DNA of 64,000 bases from Oceanihabitans gracilariae (GCF_042684485.1 NZ_JBHULM010000011.1:372001-436000); one strand, 5' to 3'; numbered from the stretch's first letter, positions 1 through 10,274 are shown. Program-made: numbers and translations. The notes: generated by a model not told the origin, from the sequence alone.

Positions 1-3000
1 ACCAAAATAATCATTTTTAAAGGCCTATTAATGCCTGAACATATAAATGAATATTACCTAGACTTATTCAACTCTGCTTTAGACACTAGATTAGCGTTAG
101 TACACCAACGTTTTTCAACCAACACATTTCCTACTTGGGATTTAGCACAACCATTTAGATACATTTGCCATAACGGAGAAATAAACACTGTAAGAGGTAA
201 TATATCACGTATGTTTTCTCGTGAAGAAATCATGAAAAGCCCATTATTTGGTGAAGACATTAAAAAGATAATCCCTACCATTTTAAGAGGAAAATCAGAT
301 TCTGCAACCTTAGACATGGTGGTAGAATTACTATTAATGACAGGTAGATCTCTTCCTGAAGCAATGATGATGTTAGTTCCTGAAGCTTGGGAGAAAAACC
401 CAAACATGTCAGATGCTAAAAAAGCATTTTACGAATACAACTCTTGCCTTATGGAACCTTGGGATGGTCCAGCATCTATACCTTTTACAGATGGTAATTT
501 TATTGGAGCTGTTTTAGACAGAAACGGTTTACGTCCTTCACGTTATACAGTAACCAAGCTAGGTAATGTAATCATGTCTTCAGAAACTGGTGTTGTAGAT
601 ATTAAACCCGAAAATGTAGAATATCACGGAAGATTAGAGCCTGGAAAAATGTTTTTAGTAAACATGAGCGAAGGTAGAATTGTTAATGACGAAGAGATAA
701 AAGAAGAAATTGCATCAAAACACCCTTACAGAAAATGGTTAGATGAAAACTTAGTACATTTAAGAGACATTTCTGCTAAAAAAGGACCTATTAAATATGA
801 TGAAATTGAGTTAAAAAAACGAGAAGTAGTATTTGGTTACACACAAGAAGACCTAAATACTATTATTCGCCCAATGGCACAATTAGGAAAAGAACCTATT
901 GGATCTATGGGAAGCGATGCACCAATCGCCATTTTGTCCGAAAAACCACAACTTATTTACAACTACTTTAAGCAACTATTTGCACAAGTTACCAATCCGC
1001 CTTTAGACGGAATTCGAGAAGAACTTATTACAGATATCAGCTTAACTTTAGGTAGCGACGTAAACTTATTTGATATTAATGCAGAACATTGTAAAAAACT
1101 AAAAATACAAAACCCTGTTATCTCAAAACACGATTTAGATAAAATACGAAATTACGATACCAATCCTGATTTTAAAGTAGAATCTATTTCTATGTTATAT
1201 AAAGTAAACAGAGGATTAAACGAACTAGAAAACGCTCTTGAAAACTTAGTAACTAAAGCATCAAAAGCAATAGATAATGGTGCAAATATTATTATTTTAT
1301 CGGATAGATTTGTAGATGAAAACCACGCTCCTATTCCTGCGCTTTTAGCATGTTCTTATGTTAATCACGCACTGCATAAACTAGGAAAACGTTCTAAAAT
1401 CAGCTTAATTATAGAATCTGCAGAACCTAGAGAAGTTCACCATTTTGCTTTATTATTTGGCTATGGCGCAAGTGCTGTAAACCCGTATATTGTTAATGAA
1501 ATTGTACAAAAACAAATCAACAATAAAGACGTTACAGATTTAGAGTATTTAACTGCCATAAAAAACTATAACAAAGCAGTAGGAAAAGGAATTCTTAAAG
1601 TAATGAACAAAATAGGAATCTCTACACTTAACTCTTATCGTGGTTCGCAATTATTTGAATGTATTGGTATAAAAACAGCAACCGTAGAAAAATATTTTCC
1701 AAATACACCAACACGAATTCAAGGTATTGGCTTAAGAGAAATTGAAAAAGAAATTGTAAAAAGACACAAAAAAGCTTTTCATAAAAACATAGAACCTAAC
1801 ATTGAAATTGGTGGTGATTACAGATGGAGACGTGGTCAAGAAAAACACATGTTTAACCCATTAACTGTTGCCAAACTTCAAGAATCGGTAAGAACCAATA
1901 AAGCCTCTACTTTCAAGGAATACTCAGACCTAGTAAACAATCAATCTAAAAGCTTAATGACTATTAGAGGTTTATTTGAATTTGATCAATTTGACCCTAT
2001 TCCTTTAGAAGAAGTAGAACCATGGACAGAAATAGTAAAACGCTTTAAAACAGGAGCCATGTCTTATGGTTCAATTAGTAAAGAAGCACATGAAAATCTA
2101 GCTGTTGCCATGAATAGAATTGGAGGAAGATCTAATTCTGGTGAAGGAGGTGAAGACCAAGAACGTTTTTACAAAAGCTCTCAAGGAGACTGGAAAAACT
2201 CAGCAATCAAACAAGTGGCTTCTGGTAGATTTGGTGTTACCTCTAATTACTTAACAAGCGCTAATGAAATACAAATAAAAATAGCTCAAGGTGCAAAACC
2301 TGGTGAAGGAGGACAATTACCTGGACCTAAAGTGAATCGTGAAATTGCTAAAACAAGAAATTCCACTCCTTATGTAGGATTAATTTCTCCACCACCACAT
2401 CACGACATCTACTCTATTGAAGATTTATCGCAATTAATTTATGATGTAAAATCAGCCAATAGAGAAGCACGAATTAATGTAAAACTAGTTTCAGAAGTCG
2501 GAGTTGGTACTGTAGCTGCTGGTGTTGCTAAAGCAAAAGCAGATGTGATATTGGTTTCTGGTTTTGATGGAGGAACAGGAGCATCTCCTTTAACATCCTT
2601 ACGTCATGCAGGACTTCCTTGGGAATTAGGTATTGCTGAAGCACAACAAACCTTAGTAATGAACGACCTTAGAAACCGAATTGTTTTAGAGTGTGACGGA
2701 CAATTAAAAACAGGACGTGATGTTGCCATCGCTTGTTTATTAGGTGCAGAAGAATTTGGTTTTGCAACAGCTCCATTAGTAGCTTCTGGTTGTATCATGA
2801 TGCGTGTATGCCACCTTAACACATGTCCTGTAGGTATAGCAACACAAAATCCAGAACTACGTAAAAAGTTTAAAGGAAAACCAGAACACGTAGTAAACTA
2901 CATGTATTTTGTAGCACAAGAACTACGTGAAATCATGGCTAAATTAGGCTTTAGAACCATCAATGAAATGGTAGGTCAATCGCAAAAACTAAACAGAAAT

Positions 3001-3927
3001 AAAGCCATTGAACATTACAAATCTTCTGGAATTGACCTAACTCCTATTTTACACAAAGTAGAAGTGCCACAGGATGTAAAATTACACAACACAGGAAAAC
3101 AAGACCACAATCTAGAAACACACTTAGATTTTAAGATTATAAAACAAGCACATCAAGCCTTATTTAGAAGACAAAAAACAAATTTAGAGTTACCAATTAC
3201 CAATATTGATCGTGCTGTTGGTGCTATTGTAAGCAATGAAATTTCTAAAATTTATGGTGCAACTGGCCTACCAGAAGACACAATAGATATTGATTTTCAT
3301 GGCTCTGCAGGACAAAGTTTTGGCGCATTTGCAACCAAAGGCTTAAAATTCACCGTTCATGGCAACACCAATGATTACTTAGGAAAAGGACTATCTGGAG
3401 GAAAACTAATAATTAAAGTACCAGAAAAATGTACTATCGTTCCTGAAGACAATATCATTACAGGAAATGTTACTTTATATGGAGCAACTTCTGGCGAAGT
3501 CTATATTAACGGAAAAGCTGGTGAGCGTTTTTGCGTAAGAAACTCTGGAGCAAAAGCCGTTGTAGAAGGTATTGGTGATCATGGCTGTGAATATATGACT
3601 GGTGGAGTTGCTGTAATTCTAGGAGCTGTAGGAAGAAACTTTGGAGCTGGAATGAGTGGCGGAATTGCTTATGTTCTAGACCAAGACAACACCTTTAAAC
3701 AAAACAGTAATTCAGACGACTTAAACATTGACCCAATTATTAGTGAAGCAGATGAATTGCAATTAAAAGAATTAATTAAAAATCATTTAGAAGCAACAGG
3801 AAGCCCATTGGCTGAGCGAATACTAAAAGACTGGAACAACTACCTTCCAAAGTTTAAAAAAGTACTGCCAGAAGAATACAGACAAGCCTTATTAAGATTA
3901 GAACAAGAACAATTAGAATTAGCGTAA
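1..3927 (+). CDS. gltB: Glutamate synthase large subunit (GOGAT alpha), 5' end off-window
   Basis: The frame is open from base 1, so the gene begins upstream; about 1308 of the roughly 1500 residues usual for the family are visible. The catalytic N-terminal Cys is off-window. What remains is the rest of the class II glutaminase domain, the central domain, the FMN-binding synthase domain and the C-terminal beta-helix (GXGXG) domain. The [3Fe-4S] ligands are seen as C-x5-C-x4-C (CIMMRVCHLNTC) near visible residue 930. The enzyme takes the amide of glutamine and makes glutamate from 2-oxoglutarate in the cytoplasm, together with GltD, whose ATG follows after 2 bases. The frame is intact. Confidence 0.97.
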   Translation, partial: TKIIIFKGLLMPEHINEYYLDLFNSALDTRLALVHQRFSTNTFPTWDLAQPFRYICHNGEINTVRGNISRMFSREEIMKSPLFGEDIKKIIPTILRGKSDSATLDMVVELLLMTGRSLPEAMMMLVPEAWEKNPNMSDAKKAFYEYNSCLMEPWDGPASIPFTDGNFIGAVLDRNGLRPSRYTVTKLGNVIMSSETGVVDIKPENVEYHGRLEPGKMFLVNMSEGRIVNDEEIKEEIASKHPYRKWLDENLVHLRDISAKKGPIKYDEIELKKREVVFGYTQEDLNTIIRPMAQLGKEPIGSMGSDAPIAILSEKPQLIYNYFKQLFAQVTNPPLDGIREELITDISLTLGSDVNLFDINAEHCKKLKIQNPVISKHDLDKIRNYDTNPDFKVESISMLYKVNRGLNELENALENLVTKASKAIDNGANIIILSDRFVDENHAPIPALLACSYVNHALHKLGKRSKISLIIESAEPREVHHFALLFGYGASAVNPYIVNEIVQKQINNKDVTDLEYLTAIKNYNKAVGKGILKVMNKIGISTLNSYRGSQLFECIGIKTATVEKYFPNTPTRIQGIGLREIEKEIVKRHKKAFHKNIEPNIEIGGDYRWRRGQEKHMFNPLTVAKLQESVRTNKASTFKEYSDLVNNQSKSLMTIRGLFEFDQFDPIPLEEVEPWTEIVKRFKTGAMSYGSISKEAHENLAVAMNRIGGRSNSGEGGEDQERFYKSSQGDWKNSAIKQVASGRFGVTSNYLTSANEIQIKIAQGAKPGEGGQLPGPKVNREIAKTRNSTPYVGLISPPPHHDIYSIEDLSQLIYDVKSANREARINVKLVSEVGVGTVAAGVAKAKADVILVSGFDGGTGASPLTSLRHAGLPWELGIAEAQQTLVMNDLRNRIVLECDGQLKTGRDVAIACLLGAEEFGFATAPLVASGCIMMRVCHLNTCPVGIATQNPELRKKFKGKPEHVVNYMYFVAQELREIMAKLGFRTINEMVGQSQKLNRNKAIEHYKSSGIDLTPILHKVEVPQDVKLHNTGKQDHNLETHLDFKIIKQAHQALFRRQKTNLELPITNIDRAVGAIVSNEISKIYGATGLPEDTIDIDFHGSAGQSFGAFATKGLKFTVHGNTNDYLGKGLSGGKLIIKVPEKCTIVPEDNIITGNVTLYGATSGEVYINGKAGERFCVRNSGAKAVVEGIGDHGCEYMTGGVAVILGAVGRNFGAGMSGGIAYVLDQDNTFKQNSNSDDLNIDPIISEADELQLKELIKNHLEATGSPLAERILKDWNNYLPKFKKVLPEEYRQALLRLEQEQLELA

Positions 3928-3929
3928 TT

Positions 3930-5396
3930 ATGGGAAAGATAACAGGATTTTTAGAGTTTAAGCGTGAAAACGAAAGTTATATAGCGCCAGAAAAACGCAT
4001 AGAAAATTATAAAGAATTTACGGTTCCGTTAAAAGAAGACCACTTAAAAAATCAAGGTGCACGTTGTATGGATTGCGGAATCCCGTTTTGCCATAGTGGT
4101 TGTCCGCTTGGTAATTTAATTCCTGATTTTAACGACAAAGTCTATAAAGGAAAATGGAAAGAAGCTGCCGAAATATTACACAAAACAAACAACTTTCCAG
4201 AGTTTACAGGAAGACTATGTCCTGCTCCTTGTGAAGAAGCCTGTGTTTTAGGTATTAACGAAGACCCAGTAACTATTGAGAATATTGAAAAAAACATAGT
4301 AGAAACAGCTTTTAAAGAAGGTTGGATAAAAGCAAATCCTCCAAAAGTAAGAACCGAAAAAACCGTTGCTGTAATTGGTTCTGGACCTGCTGGTTTAGCA
4401 GCTGCACAACAATTAAATCGTGCAGGACATACCGTTACCGTTTTTGAACGCGATGCAAAAGTAGGTGGCTTATTACGTTATGGTATTCCGGATTTTAAAA
4501 TGGAAAAACACGTGATTGATAGACGTGTTGCTGTTTTAGAAGAAGAAGGAATCACTTTTAAAACCAATGCTCATGTTGGTGTAAACGTAGATGCAATAAA
4601 ACTTAAAAACGACTTTGACGCTGTAGTTTTATGTGGTGGAGCAACCGTTAGAAGAAGCATCCCAATTCCTGGAGCAGATGTAAAAGGCGTGACACAAGCC
4701 ATGGATTTTTTAAAACAGAACAACCAATACGTAGACGGTTTAGCAGACTTTAAAGATATTATTTCTGCCAAAGACAAAGACGTTATTGTTATTGGTGGTG
4801 GTGATACAGGAAGTGACTGTATTGGTACTTCAAATCGTCATGGAGCAAACTCGGTTACCAATTTTGAAATTTTAAGTAAACCTTCTGTAGGAAGACCAGC
4901 AAACCAACCTTGGCCTTATTGGCCAATGAAGCTAAAAACAACCTCATCACACCAAGAAGGTGTAGAACGTTTTTTTAGCATTTCTACCAAAGAATTTTTA
5001 GGAGACAAACAAGGAAACTTAACTGGATTAAAAACCGTAGAAGTAGAATGGATTTTTACTCCTGGCGAAAGACCACAACTTAAAGAAATTGAAGGTACCG
5101 AAAAAGAATGGAAATGCAATCTAGCTTTATTAGCACTTGGTTTTACAGGAGCTGAAAAAACCTTAGCAGAACAGTTCGGTTTAAACATGGATTTTAGAAC
5201 CAATATAGAAGCATCGACTAAAGATTACAAAACCAATATTCCTGGTGTATTTGCAGCTGGAGATATGCGTCGCGGACAATCATTAATTGTTTGGGCTATT
5301 TCAGAAGGTAGACAAGCAGCATATCATATTGACACCTATTTAATGGGAGAATCTTTTCTTCCATTAAAAGATGATTTTGATTTACCAAGAGTATAA
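3930..5396 (+). CDS. gltD: Glutamate synthase small subunit (GOGAT beta)
   Basis: 488 residues, the normal length for GltD. The N-terminus carries the Cys-rich Fe-S motifs (CMDCGIPFCHSGCP near residue 47 and CPAPCEEACV near 94). An FAD-binding GSGPAGLAAA motif lies near 150 and an NAD(P)H-binding GGGDTGSDC motif near 287. It passes electrons from NAD(P)H through FAD and Fe-S clusters to GltB. It starts 2 bases after the gltB stop, so the two are surely co-transcribed and probably translationally coupled. A bidirectional terminator follows and separates it from the convergent his operon. Confidence 0.97.
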   Translation: MGKITGFLEFKRENESYIAPEKRIENYKEFTVPLKEDHLKNQGARCMDCGIPFCHSGCPLGNLIPDFNDKVYKGKWKEAAEILHKTNNFPEFTGRLCPAPCEEACVLGINEDPVTIENIEKNIVETAFKEGWIKANPPKVRTEKTVAVIGSGPAGLAAAQQLNRAGHTVTVFERDAKVGGLLRYGIPDFKMEKHVIDRRVAVLEEEGITFKTNAHVGVNVDAIKLKNDFDAVVLCGGATVRRSIPIPGADVKGVTQAMDFLKQNNQYVDGLADFKDIISAKDKDVIVIGGGDTGSDCIGTSNRHGANSVTNFEILSKPSVGRPANQPWPYWPMKLKTTSSHQEGVERFFSISTKEFLGDKQGNLTGLKTVEVEWIFTPGERPQLKEIEGTEKEWKCNLALLALGFTGAEKTLAEQFGLNMDFRTNIEASTKDYKTNIPGVFAAGDMRRGQSLIVWAISEGRQAAYHIDTYLMGESFLPLKDDFDLPRV

Positions 5397-5418
5397 TTTC
5401 ACAAAGAAATACAACAAC

Positions 5419-5448
5419 AAAAAAGCACCTTGAAAAAGGTGCTTTTTT
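5419..5448. terminator. Bidirectional terminator between gltD and hisIE
   Basis: A 13-bp stem (A-run plus GCACCTT, loop GAAA, AAGGTGC plus T-run). It has A-tracts on the left and T-tracts on the right, so it can end both the gltBD transcript (+) and the his operon transcript (-). Confidence 0.9.
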
Positions 5449-5455
5449 AATATTT

Positions 5456-6040
5456 TTAATGTCTGCTTTTTAAAACAGCTTCAATATCTTCTAGCGTAAA
5501 TCCTTTTGCTTTTAAAAGAATCAAATAGTGATACATTAAGTCTGCAGCTTCGTTTGTAAACAAATTAGCATCATCATCTTTAGCCTCAATAACTAACTCC
5601 ACCGCTTCTTCACCAACTTTTTGCGCCACTTTATTTATTCCTCTTTTATACAAGGTATTGGTATACGAGTTTTGATCGTCAGAATCTATTCTTTCGTTTA
5701 TTGTTTTTTGTAATTCATACACAAAGCCTTTTGCTGTTTCTTCCTTAAAACAAGAAGTACTTCCTGTGTGACAGGTAGGTCCTTTTGGTTCTGCTTTTAC
5801 TAAAATAGTATCGTTATCACAATCTATCTGAATGTCTTTAACTACTAAAAAGTTACCAGATTCCTCTCCTTTTGTCCAAAGTCTATTTTTACTTCTACTA
5901 AAAAAAGTAACCTTATTTTCTTCTTTTGTTTTTTGAAAAGCCTCTGCATTCATATAGCCTAACATCAAGACTTGTAAAGTGCTATTATTTTGAATAATTA
6001 CAGGAACTAATCCGTCTCCTTTTGAAAAATCTATGTCCAT
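5456..6040 (-). CDS. hisIE: Bifunctional phosphoribosyl-AMP cyclohydrolase / phosphoribosyl-ATP pyrophosphohydrolase
   Basis: 194 residues. The N-terminal half is HisI (metal-binding region with DIQIDCDNDTIL and GPTCHTGSTSCF near 70-97). The C-terminal half is HisE, an all-alpha NTP-pyrophosphatase fold with KVGEEAVELVIEA near 145. It performs steps 2 and 3 of histidine synthesis (PR-ATP to PR-AMP to ProFAR). It is the last gene of the operon and overlaps the end of hisF by 10 bases. The HisI-HisE fusion is common in Bacteroidota and enterics. Confidence 0.97.
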   Translation of the reverse strand: MDIDFSKGDGLVPVIIQNNSTLQVLMLGYMNAEAFQKTKEENKVTFFSRSKNRLWTKGEESGNFLVVKDIQIDCDNDTILVKAEPKGPTCHTGSTSCFKEETAKGFVYELQKTINERIDSDDQNSYTNTLYKRGINKVAQKVGEEAVELVIEAKDDDANLFTNEAADLMYHYLILLKAKGFTLEDIEAVLKSRH

Positions 6041-6789
6041 CGTATTGCTATGTTTTCTTTTAATAAATATTGTTTTAATTCTGGAATTGGTATTTCACCA
6101 TAATGAAAAATACTTGCTGCCAAACCAGCACTTGCATGTGTAGTTTCAAACAAGGTTTTAAAATGCTCTTTAGTTCCTGCTCCTCCAGATGCAATAACAG
6201 GAATATTAATAGATTTACTTACTTCTTCTGTAATATCTAGAGCAAAACCAGCTTTTGTACCATCGTTATTCATAGAAGTTAATAAAATTTCCCCTGCACC
6301 TAAAGCTTCCACTTGTTTTACCCAATCCATAGTTTTTAATGGCGTAGCTGTTCTTCCTCCATGTACAAAAACCATCCATTCGCCATCTACAAACTTAGTA
6401 TCAATAGCAACTACACAACATTGGCTTCCAAATTGATTAGCTATTTGAGTAATAAGCTCTGGATTTTTTACTGCGGAAGAATTTACACTCACCTTATCTG
6501 CTCCAGCTTTAATAACACTAGAAACATCTTCAATACTGTTAATTCCGCCACCAACTGTAAACGGAATATTAATTTGTTCGGCAATATGCGTTACTAATTC
6601 TACTAATGTTTTTCGTTTTTCAACCGTTGCTGTAATATCTAAAAACACCAACTCGTCTGCACCATGAGCAACGTACTGTTTTGCCAATTCAATTGGATCT
6701 CCTGCATCTTTAATACCAACAAAGTTGATACCTTTTACAGTTCTACCATCTTTAATATCAAGACAAGGTATGATTCGTTTTTTTAGCAT
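6031..6789 (-). CDS. hisF: Imidazole glycerol phosphate synthase, cyclase subunit
   Basis: 252 residues, a (beta/alpha)8 barrel. The N-terminus KKRIIPCLDIKDGRTVKG carries the first catalytic Asp, and CCVVAIDTKF near 125-134 holds the second. Phosphate-binding GGGINS and ASGGAGTKEH loops are present. With HisH it converts PRFAR plus ammonia to IGP and AICAR. It overlaps hisA by 7 bases and hisIE by 10, which suggests translational coupling. Confidence 0.97.
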   Translation of the reverse strand: MLKKRIIPCLDIKDGRTVKGINFVGIKDAGDPIELAKQYVAHGADELVFLDITATVEKRKTLVELVTHIAEQINIPFTVGGGINSIEDVSSVIKAGADKVSVNSSAVKNPELITQIANQFGSQCCVVAIDTKFVDGEWMVFVHGGRTATPLKTMDWVKQVEALGAGEILLTSMNNDGTKAGFALDITEEVSKSINIPVIASGGAGTKEHFKTLFETTHASAGLAASIFHYGEIPIPELKQYLLKENIAIRWT

Positions 6790-7496
6790 AATTTCTGTAA
6801 TTCTTTTAGTGAAATATTCCCTTCATAAATAGCTTTTCCAAGAATAGCACCTTCACAACCTAAATCTTTTACTAGTTCTATATCTTTTACAGAAGCTACT
6901 CCTCCACTTGCAATCAGCTTCACTTTAGACTCGGAAACAATTTCCTTGTATAAATCATTAGAAGTTCCTTGAAGCATGCCATCTTTTGCAATATCTGTAC
7001 AAATAACATACTGAACTCCTTTAGTTTCGTAATCCTTTATAAAATCTACAACATCTAAATTAGAAGCCTCTAGCCAACCGTTTGTTGCTATTTTTCGGTT
7101 ATTACAATCTGCTCCTAGAATAATTTTTTCAGGACCATATTTTTCTAACCACTTTAAAAATACTTCTGGATTATTAGCAGCAATGCTTCCTCCTGTAATT
7201 TGGTTTGCTCCAGACTCAAAAGCAATTCTTAAATCGTCATCTGATTTTAATCCGCCTCCAAAATCTACCTTTAAATTGGTTTTAGATGCGATACTTTCTA
7301 AAATTTTATGGTTTACAATATGCTTTGATTTTGCGCCATCTAAGTCTACTAAATGCAGATATTGAATACCATTAGCTTCAAATTCTTTGGCAACCTCTAA
7401 AGGGTTTTCATTATATATTTTTTTGGTGTCGTAATCTCCTTTGGTGAGTCTTACGCACTTTCCGTCAATAATATCTATTGCTGGTATAATTCTCAT
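6783..7496 (-). CDS. hisA: ProFAR isomerase
   Basis: 237 residues, a (beta/alpha)8 barrel related to HisF. The N-terminal RIIPAIDIIDGKCVRLTKGD motif has the catalytic Asp, and the second acidic residue lies in CTDIAKDGMLQG. Phosphate loops are DFGGGLKS and ASGGVAS. It catalyses the Amadori rearrangement of ProFAR to PRFAR. It overlaps hisH by 4 bases at its start and hisF by 7 at its end. Confidence 0.97.
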   Translation of the reverse strand: MRIIPAIDIIDGKCVRLTKGDYDTKKIYNENPLEVAKEFEANGIQYLHLVDLDGAKSKHIVNHKILESIASKTNLKVDFGGGLKSDDDLRIAFESGANQITGGSIAANNPEVFLKWLEKYGPEKIILGADCNNRKIATNGWLEASNLDVVDFIKDYETKGVQYVICTDIAKDGMLQGTSNDLYKEIVSESKVKLIASGGVASVKDIELVKDLGCEGAILGKAIYEGNISLKELQKLC

Positions 7497-8071
7497 AATT
7501 CTAAAAAGTTTTTAAGTAATTGCATTCCAACATCGGCAGATTTTTCTGGATGAAATTGTGTGGCGTAAAAATTATCGTGTTGCATAGCTGTGGCAAATGG
7601 CAAAATATAATTGCAGGTAGCAATGCTTTGCGTATTATCTTCTGCATAATAACTATGCACATAATACATATCATTATCGACTTTAATATCTTTAAACAAT
7701 TCGCCTTTCACTTCAGCAAAACTATTCCAACCAATATGTGGTACTTTTTCTTTAGGTGGAAACTTTTTTACTTGGGTATTAAAAATCCCTAAGCATTTAG
7801 TATTCCCTTCTTCGGAAAAATCACACATTAACTGCAAGCCCAAACAAATACCAAGCATTGGTTTTTTAACAGACAAAATCACCTCATCTAAACCTTTTTC
7901 CTTTAGATATTGCATTGCAGAACTCGCTTCACCTACACCAGGAAAAATAACCTTACTAGCGTTTAATATTTCGGTTTTATCATCTGTAATAATACTTTCA
8001 TAACCCAAACGGTTTAAAGCATTTTGCACAGAACGAATATTACCTGCATTGTATTTTATTATTGCAATCAT
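7493..8071 (-). CDS. hisH: Imidazole glycerol phosphate synthase, glutaminase subunit
   Basis: 192 residues, class I glutamine amidotransferase. The nucleophile Cys lies in PMLGICLGLQLM near residue 77. The catalytic His and Glu lie in TQFHPEKS near 172. It releases ammonia from glutamine and channels it to HisF. It overlaps hisB (4 bases, ATGA) and hisA (4 bases). Its glutamate product can re-enter the GOGAT cycle served by the neighbouring gltBD. Confidence 0.97.
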   Translation of the reverse strand: MIAIIKYNAGNIRSVQNALNRLGYESIITDDKTEILNASKVIFPGVGEASSAMQYLKEKGLDEVILSVKKPMLGICLGLQLMCDFSEEGNTKCLGIFNTQVKKFPPKEKVPHIGWNSFAEVKGELFKDIKVDNDMYYVHSYYAEDNTQSIATCNYILPFATAMQHDNFYATQFHPEKSADVGMQLLKNFLEL

Positions 8072-9162
8072 AAGCTTCCTTTTGTACTTGGAATTGAAAA
8101 ATTATCCGTCTTAGAAACAGCCATTTTAATCGCTTTTGCAAAAGCTTTAAAAATAGATTCTATTTTGTGGTGTTCATTATCTCCTTCCGATTTAATATTC
8201 AAATTACATTTAGCTGCATCACTAAACGATTTAAAGAAATGCATAAACATTTCGGTTGGCATTTCACCAATCATTTCGCGCTTAAATTCGGTTTCCCAAA
8301 CCAACCAAGGTCTTCCTCCAAAATCAATAGCTACTTGCGTTAAACAATCATCCATTGGTAATAAAAAGCCATAACGTTCAATTGCTTTTTTGCTTCCTAA
8401 TGCTTTTATAAATGTTTCCCCTAAAGTGATCGCTACATCTTCAATGGTATGGTGTTCATCTATTTCTAAATCGCCATCTACCTGAATATTTAAATCTATG
8501 TTTCCGTGTTTAGAAATTTGCTCTAACATATGATCAAAGAAACCTAAACCTGTAGCGATATTACTCTTCCCAGAACCATCTAAATTCACCTCCACCTGAA
8601 TATCGGTTTCATTGGTTTTTCTAACCACCTTTGCTTTACGCGGAATAGCTTTTAGAAAGTTATAAATTTCCTGCCAAGATGTAGTAGTTAGTGTTGCATA
8701 ATCATTTTTTTCTTCACTTATAAAAATGCCTTTGCTACCTAAGTTTTTAGCAAGCTCAATATCTGTAGCTCTATCACCAAGTACATATGAATTTTCTAAA
8801 TCATAATTGCCGTGAATATATTTATGTAACAAGCCTGTTCTAGGTTTTCTAGTTGGCGCATTATCTTCAGGAAAACTTTTATCGATAAGTATTTCTGAAA
8901 AAACGACACCTTCATTTTCAAAGGCTTGAATAATTTTATTCTGTGCTGGCCAAAAGGTATCTTCTGGAAAAGAATCTGTACCCAAACCATCTTGATTAGT
9001 AACCATTACCAACTCGTAATCCATTTCGCGAGCAATTCTAGATAACCACTGAAAAACTCCAGGATAGTATTCTAATTTTTCTAAACTATCTAATTGATAA
9101 TCTACTGGTGGCTCTATCACTAAAGTGCCATCTCTATCTATAAAAAGTACTTTCTTTTTCAT
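8068..9162 (-). CDS. hisB: Bifunctional histidinol-phosphatase / imidazoleglycerol-phosphate dehydratase
   Basis: 364 residues. The N-terminal HAD-type histidinol phosphatase has the DxDGT nucleophile motif (FIDRDGTLV, residues 7-15) and a Zn-loop region near 100. The C-terminal IGPD domain has the metal-binding FFDHMLEQISKHG near 210 and EHHTIEDVAI near 236, plus a second EHHKIES near 330. Steps 6 and 8 of the pathway are therefore fused, as in E. coli. It lies 2 bases after hisC and overlaps hisH by 4. Confidence 0.97.
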   Translation of the reverse strand: MKKKVLFIDRDGTLVIEPPVDYQLDSLEKLEYYPGVFQWLSRIAREMDYELVMVTNQDGLGTDSFPEDTFWPAQNKIIQAFENEGVVFSEILIDKSFPEDNAPTRKPRTGLLHKYIHGNYDLENSYVLGDRATDIELAKNLGSKGIFISEEKNDYATLTTTSWQEIYNFLKAIPRKAKVVRKTNETDIQVEVNLDGSGKSNIATGLGFFDHMLEQISKHGNIDLNIQVDGDLEIDEHHTIEDVAITLGETFIKALGSKKAIERYGFLLPMDDCLTQVAIDFGGRPWLVWETEFKREMIGEMPTEMFMHFFKSFSDAAKCNLNIKSEGDNEHHKIESIFKAFAKAIKMAVSKTDNFSIPSTKGSL

Positions 9163-9164
9163 TA

Positions 9165-10190
9165 TTAAATATTTTTTAAAGCCTTTATTAATTTCTCATT
9201 TTCAGCTGAAGTACCAACAGTAATTCGAATACTATTTTTTACTAAGCTATTTCTATTTCTTGTAATTACTTTTTGTGCTACTAATTTTTCATATACACTA
9301 TTAGCATCTTCTACTTCTACCAGCCAAAAATTAGCATCAGAAGGATATATTTTTTTGATAATAGATAATGTTTCCAATGCTTGTTTTAGCTTTGTTTTTT
9401 CTTCTAAAATCAGCTTTTTATTAGCTTCAAATGTAGTGACATCTTTTAGTGCTACCACAGCTGCTTGTTGATTTAAAACACTAATATTATATGGCATTTT
9501 TACATTATTTAGCAACTGAATAATTTCTTTACTTGCAAAAGCAATTCCTATTCTAGCTGCTGCTAAAGACCAAGCCTTACTCATGGTTTGCATAACAATT
9601 AAATTAGGATATACTTTTAAATACTTTGCAAAAGAATCTTTAGTGCTAAAATCAATATAAGCTTCATCAATAACCACAATACCTTTAAAAGTTTTCAAGA
9701 TATACTCTACATCTTTTTCACGAAAACAGTTTCCTGTAGGATTGTTAGGCGAACAGATAAAAATGAGCTTTAAATTTTCTTCGCTTAAATATGGTTTTAA
9801 AGCTTCTGTATTTATTTGAAAATCGTCTTGCAACGGAAGCTTTATTAACGCGACATCATTAACATCTGCAGCTACTTGATACATACCAAAAGTAGGCGTA
9901 AAGGTTAGCGTTTTATCCTTTCCTGGATTACAAAAAACACGATATAGTAAATCTATAATTTCGTCACTTCCATTTCCTGTAAATATATTTTCTTCTGGAA
10001 TATTTTTATTGCTAGACAAAACCGCTTTCAATTCTTTGTGATACGAATCTGGATAGCGATTTAGTGTTCCAAACGGGTTTTCATTAGCATCTAAAAACAC
10101 ACCTTCACTACCTTTAAACTCATCTCTAGCACTTGAATATGGTTGCAACGCTAAGATATTTGGTCTTACTAAAGTTTTTAAATCAAACAT
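9165..10190 (-). CDS. hisC: Histidinol-phosphate aminotransferase
   Basis: 341 residues, fold-type I PLP enzyme. The PLP Lys is in QTMSKAWSLAAARIG near residue 208. The substrate motif CSPNNPTGN lies near 146 and VIDEAYIDF near 173. It transfers an amino group from glutamate to imidazole-acetol phosphate. It is followed within 2 bases by hisB. The 84-base gap to hisD holds a small palindrome rather than an obvious promoter. Confidence 0.96.
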   Translation of the reverse strand: MFDLKTLVRPNILALQPYSSARDEFKGSEGVFLDANENPFGTLNRYPDSYHKELKAVLSSNKNIPEENIFTGNGSDEIIDLLYRVFCNPGKDKTLTFTPTFGMYQVAADVNDVALIKLPLQDDFQINTEALKPYLSEENLKLIFICSPNNPTGNCFREKDVEYILKTFKGIVVIDEAYIDFSTKDSFAKYLKVYPNLIVMQTMSKAWSLAAARIGIAFASKEIIQLLNNVKMPYNISVLNQQAAVVALKDVTTFEANKKLILEEKTKLKQALETLSIIKKIYPSDANFWLVEVEDANSVYEKLVAQKVITRNRNSLVKNSIRITVGTSAENEKLIKALKNI

Positions 10191-10226
10191 TTTAAATTTC
10201 TAATTTTATACGGAATTAATTTCAGT

Positions 10227-10265
10227 ATCTTCTTTTTATTTTATGAGGTACTGAAACAAGTTCAG
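10227..10265. repeat. Small intergenic palindrome between hisD and hisC
   Basis: TTTCAGTAT on the left faces TACTGAAA on the right, followed by CTGAAACAAGTTCAG at 10251-10265. The same 15-mer recurs exactly at 15930-15944 between argB and argF'. It looks like a dispersed intergenic palindrome family. As an RNA hairpin inside the operon it could affect mRNA processing, but that is inference. Confidence 0.6.
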
Positions 10266-10274
10266 CACTAGTAA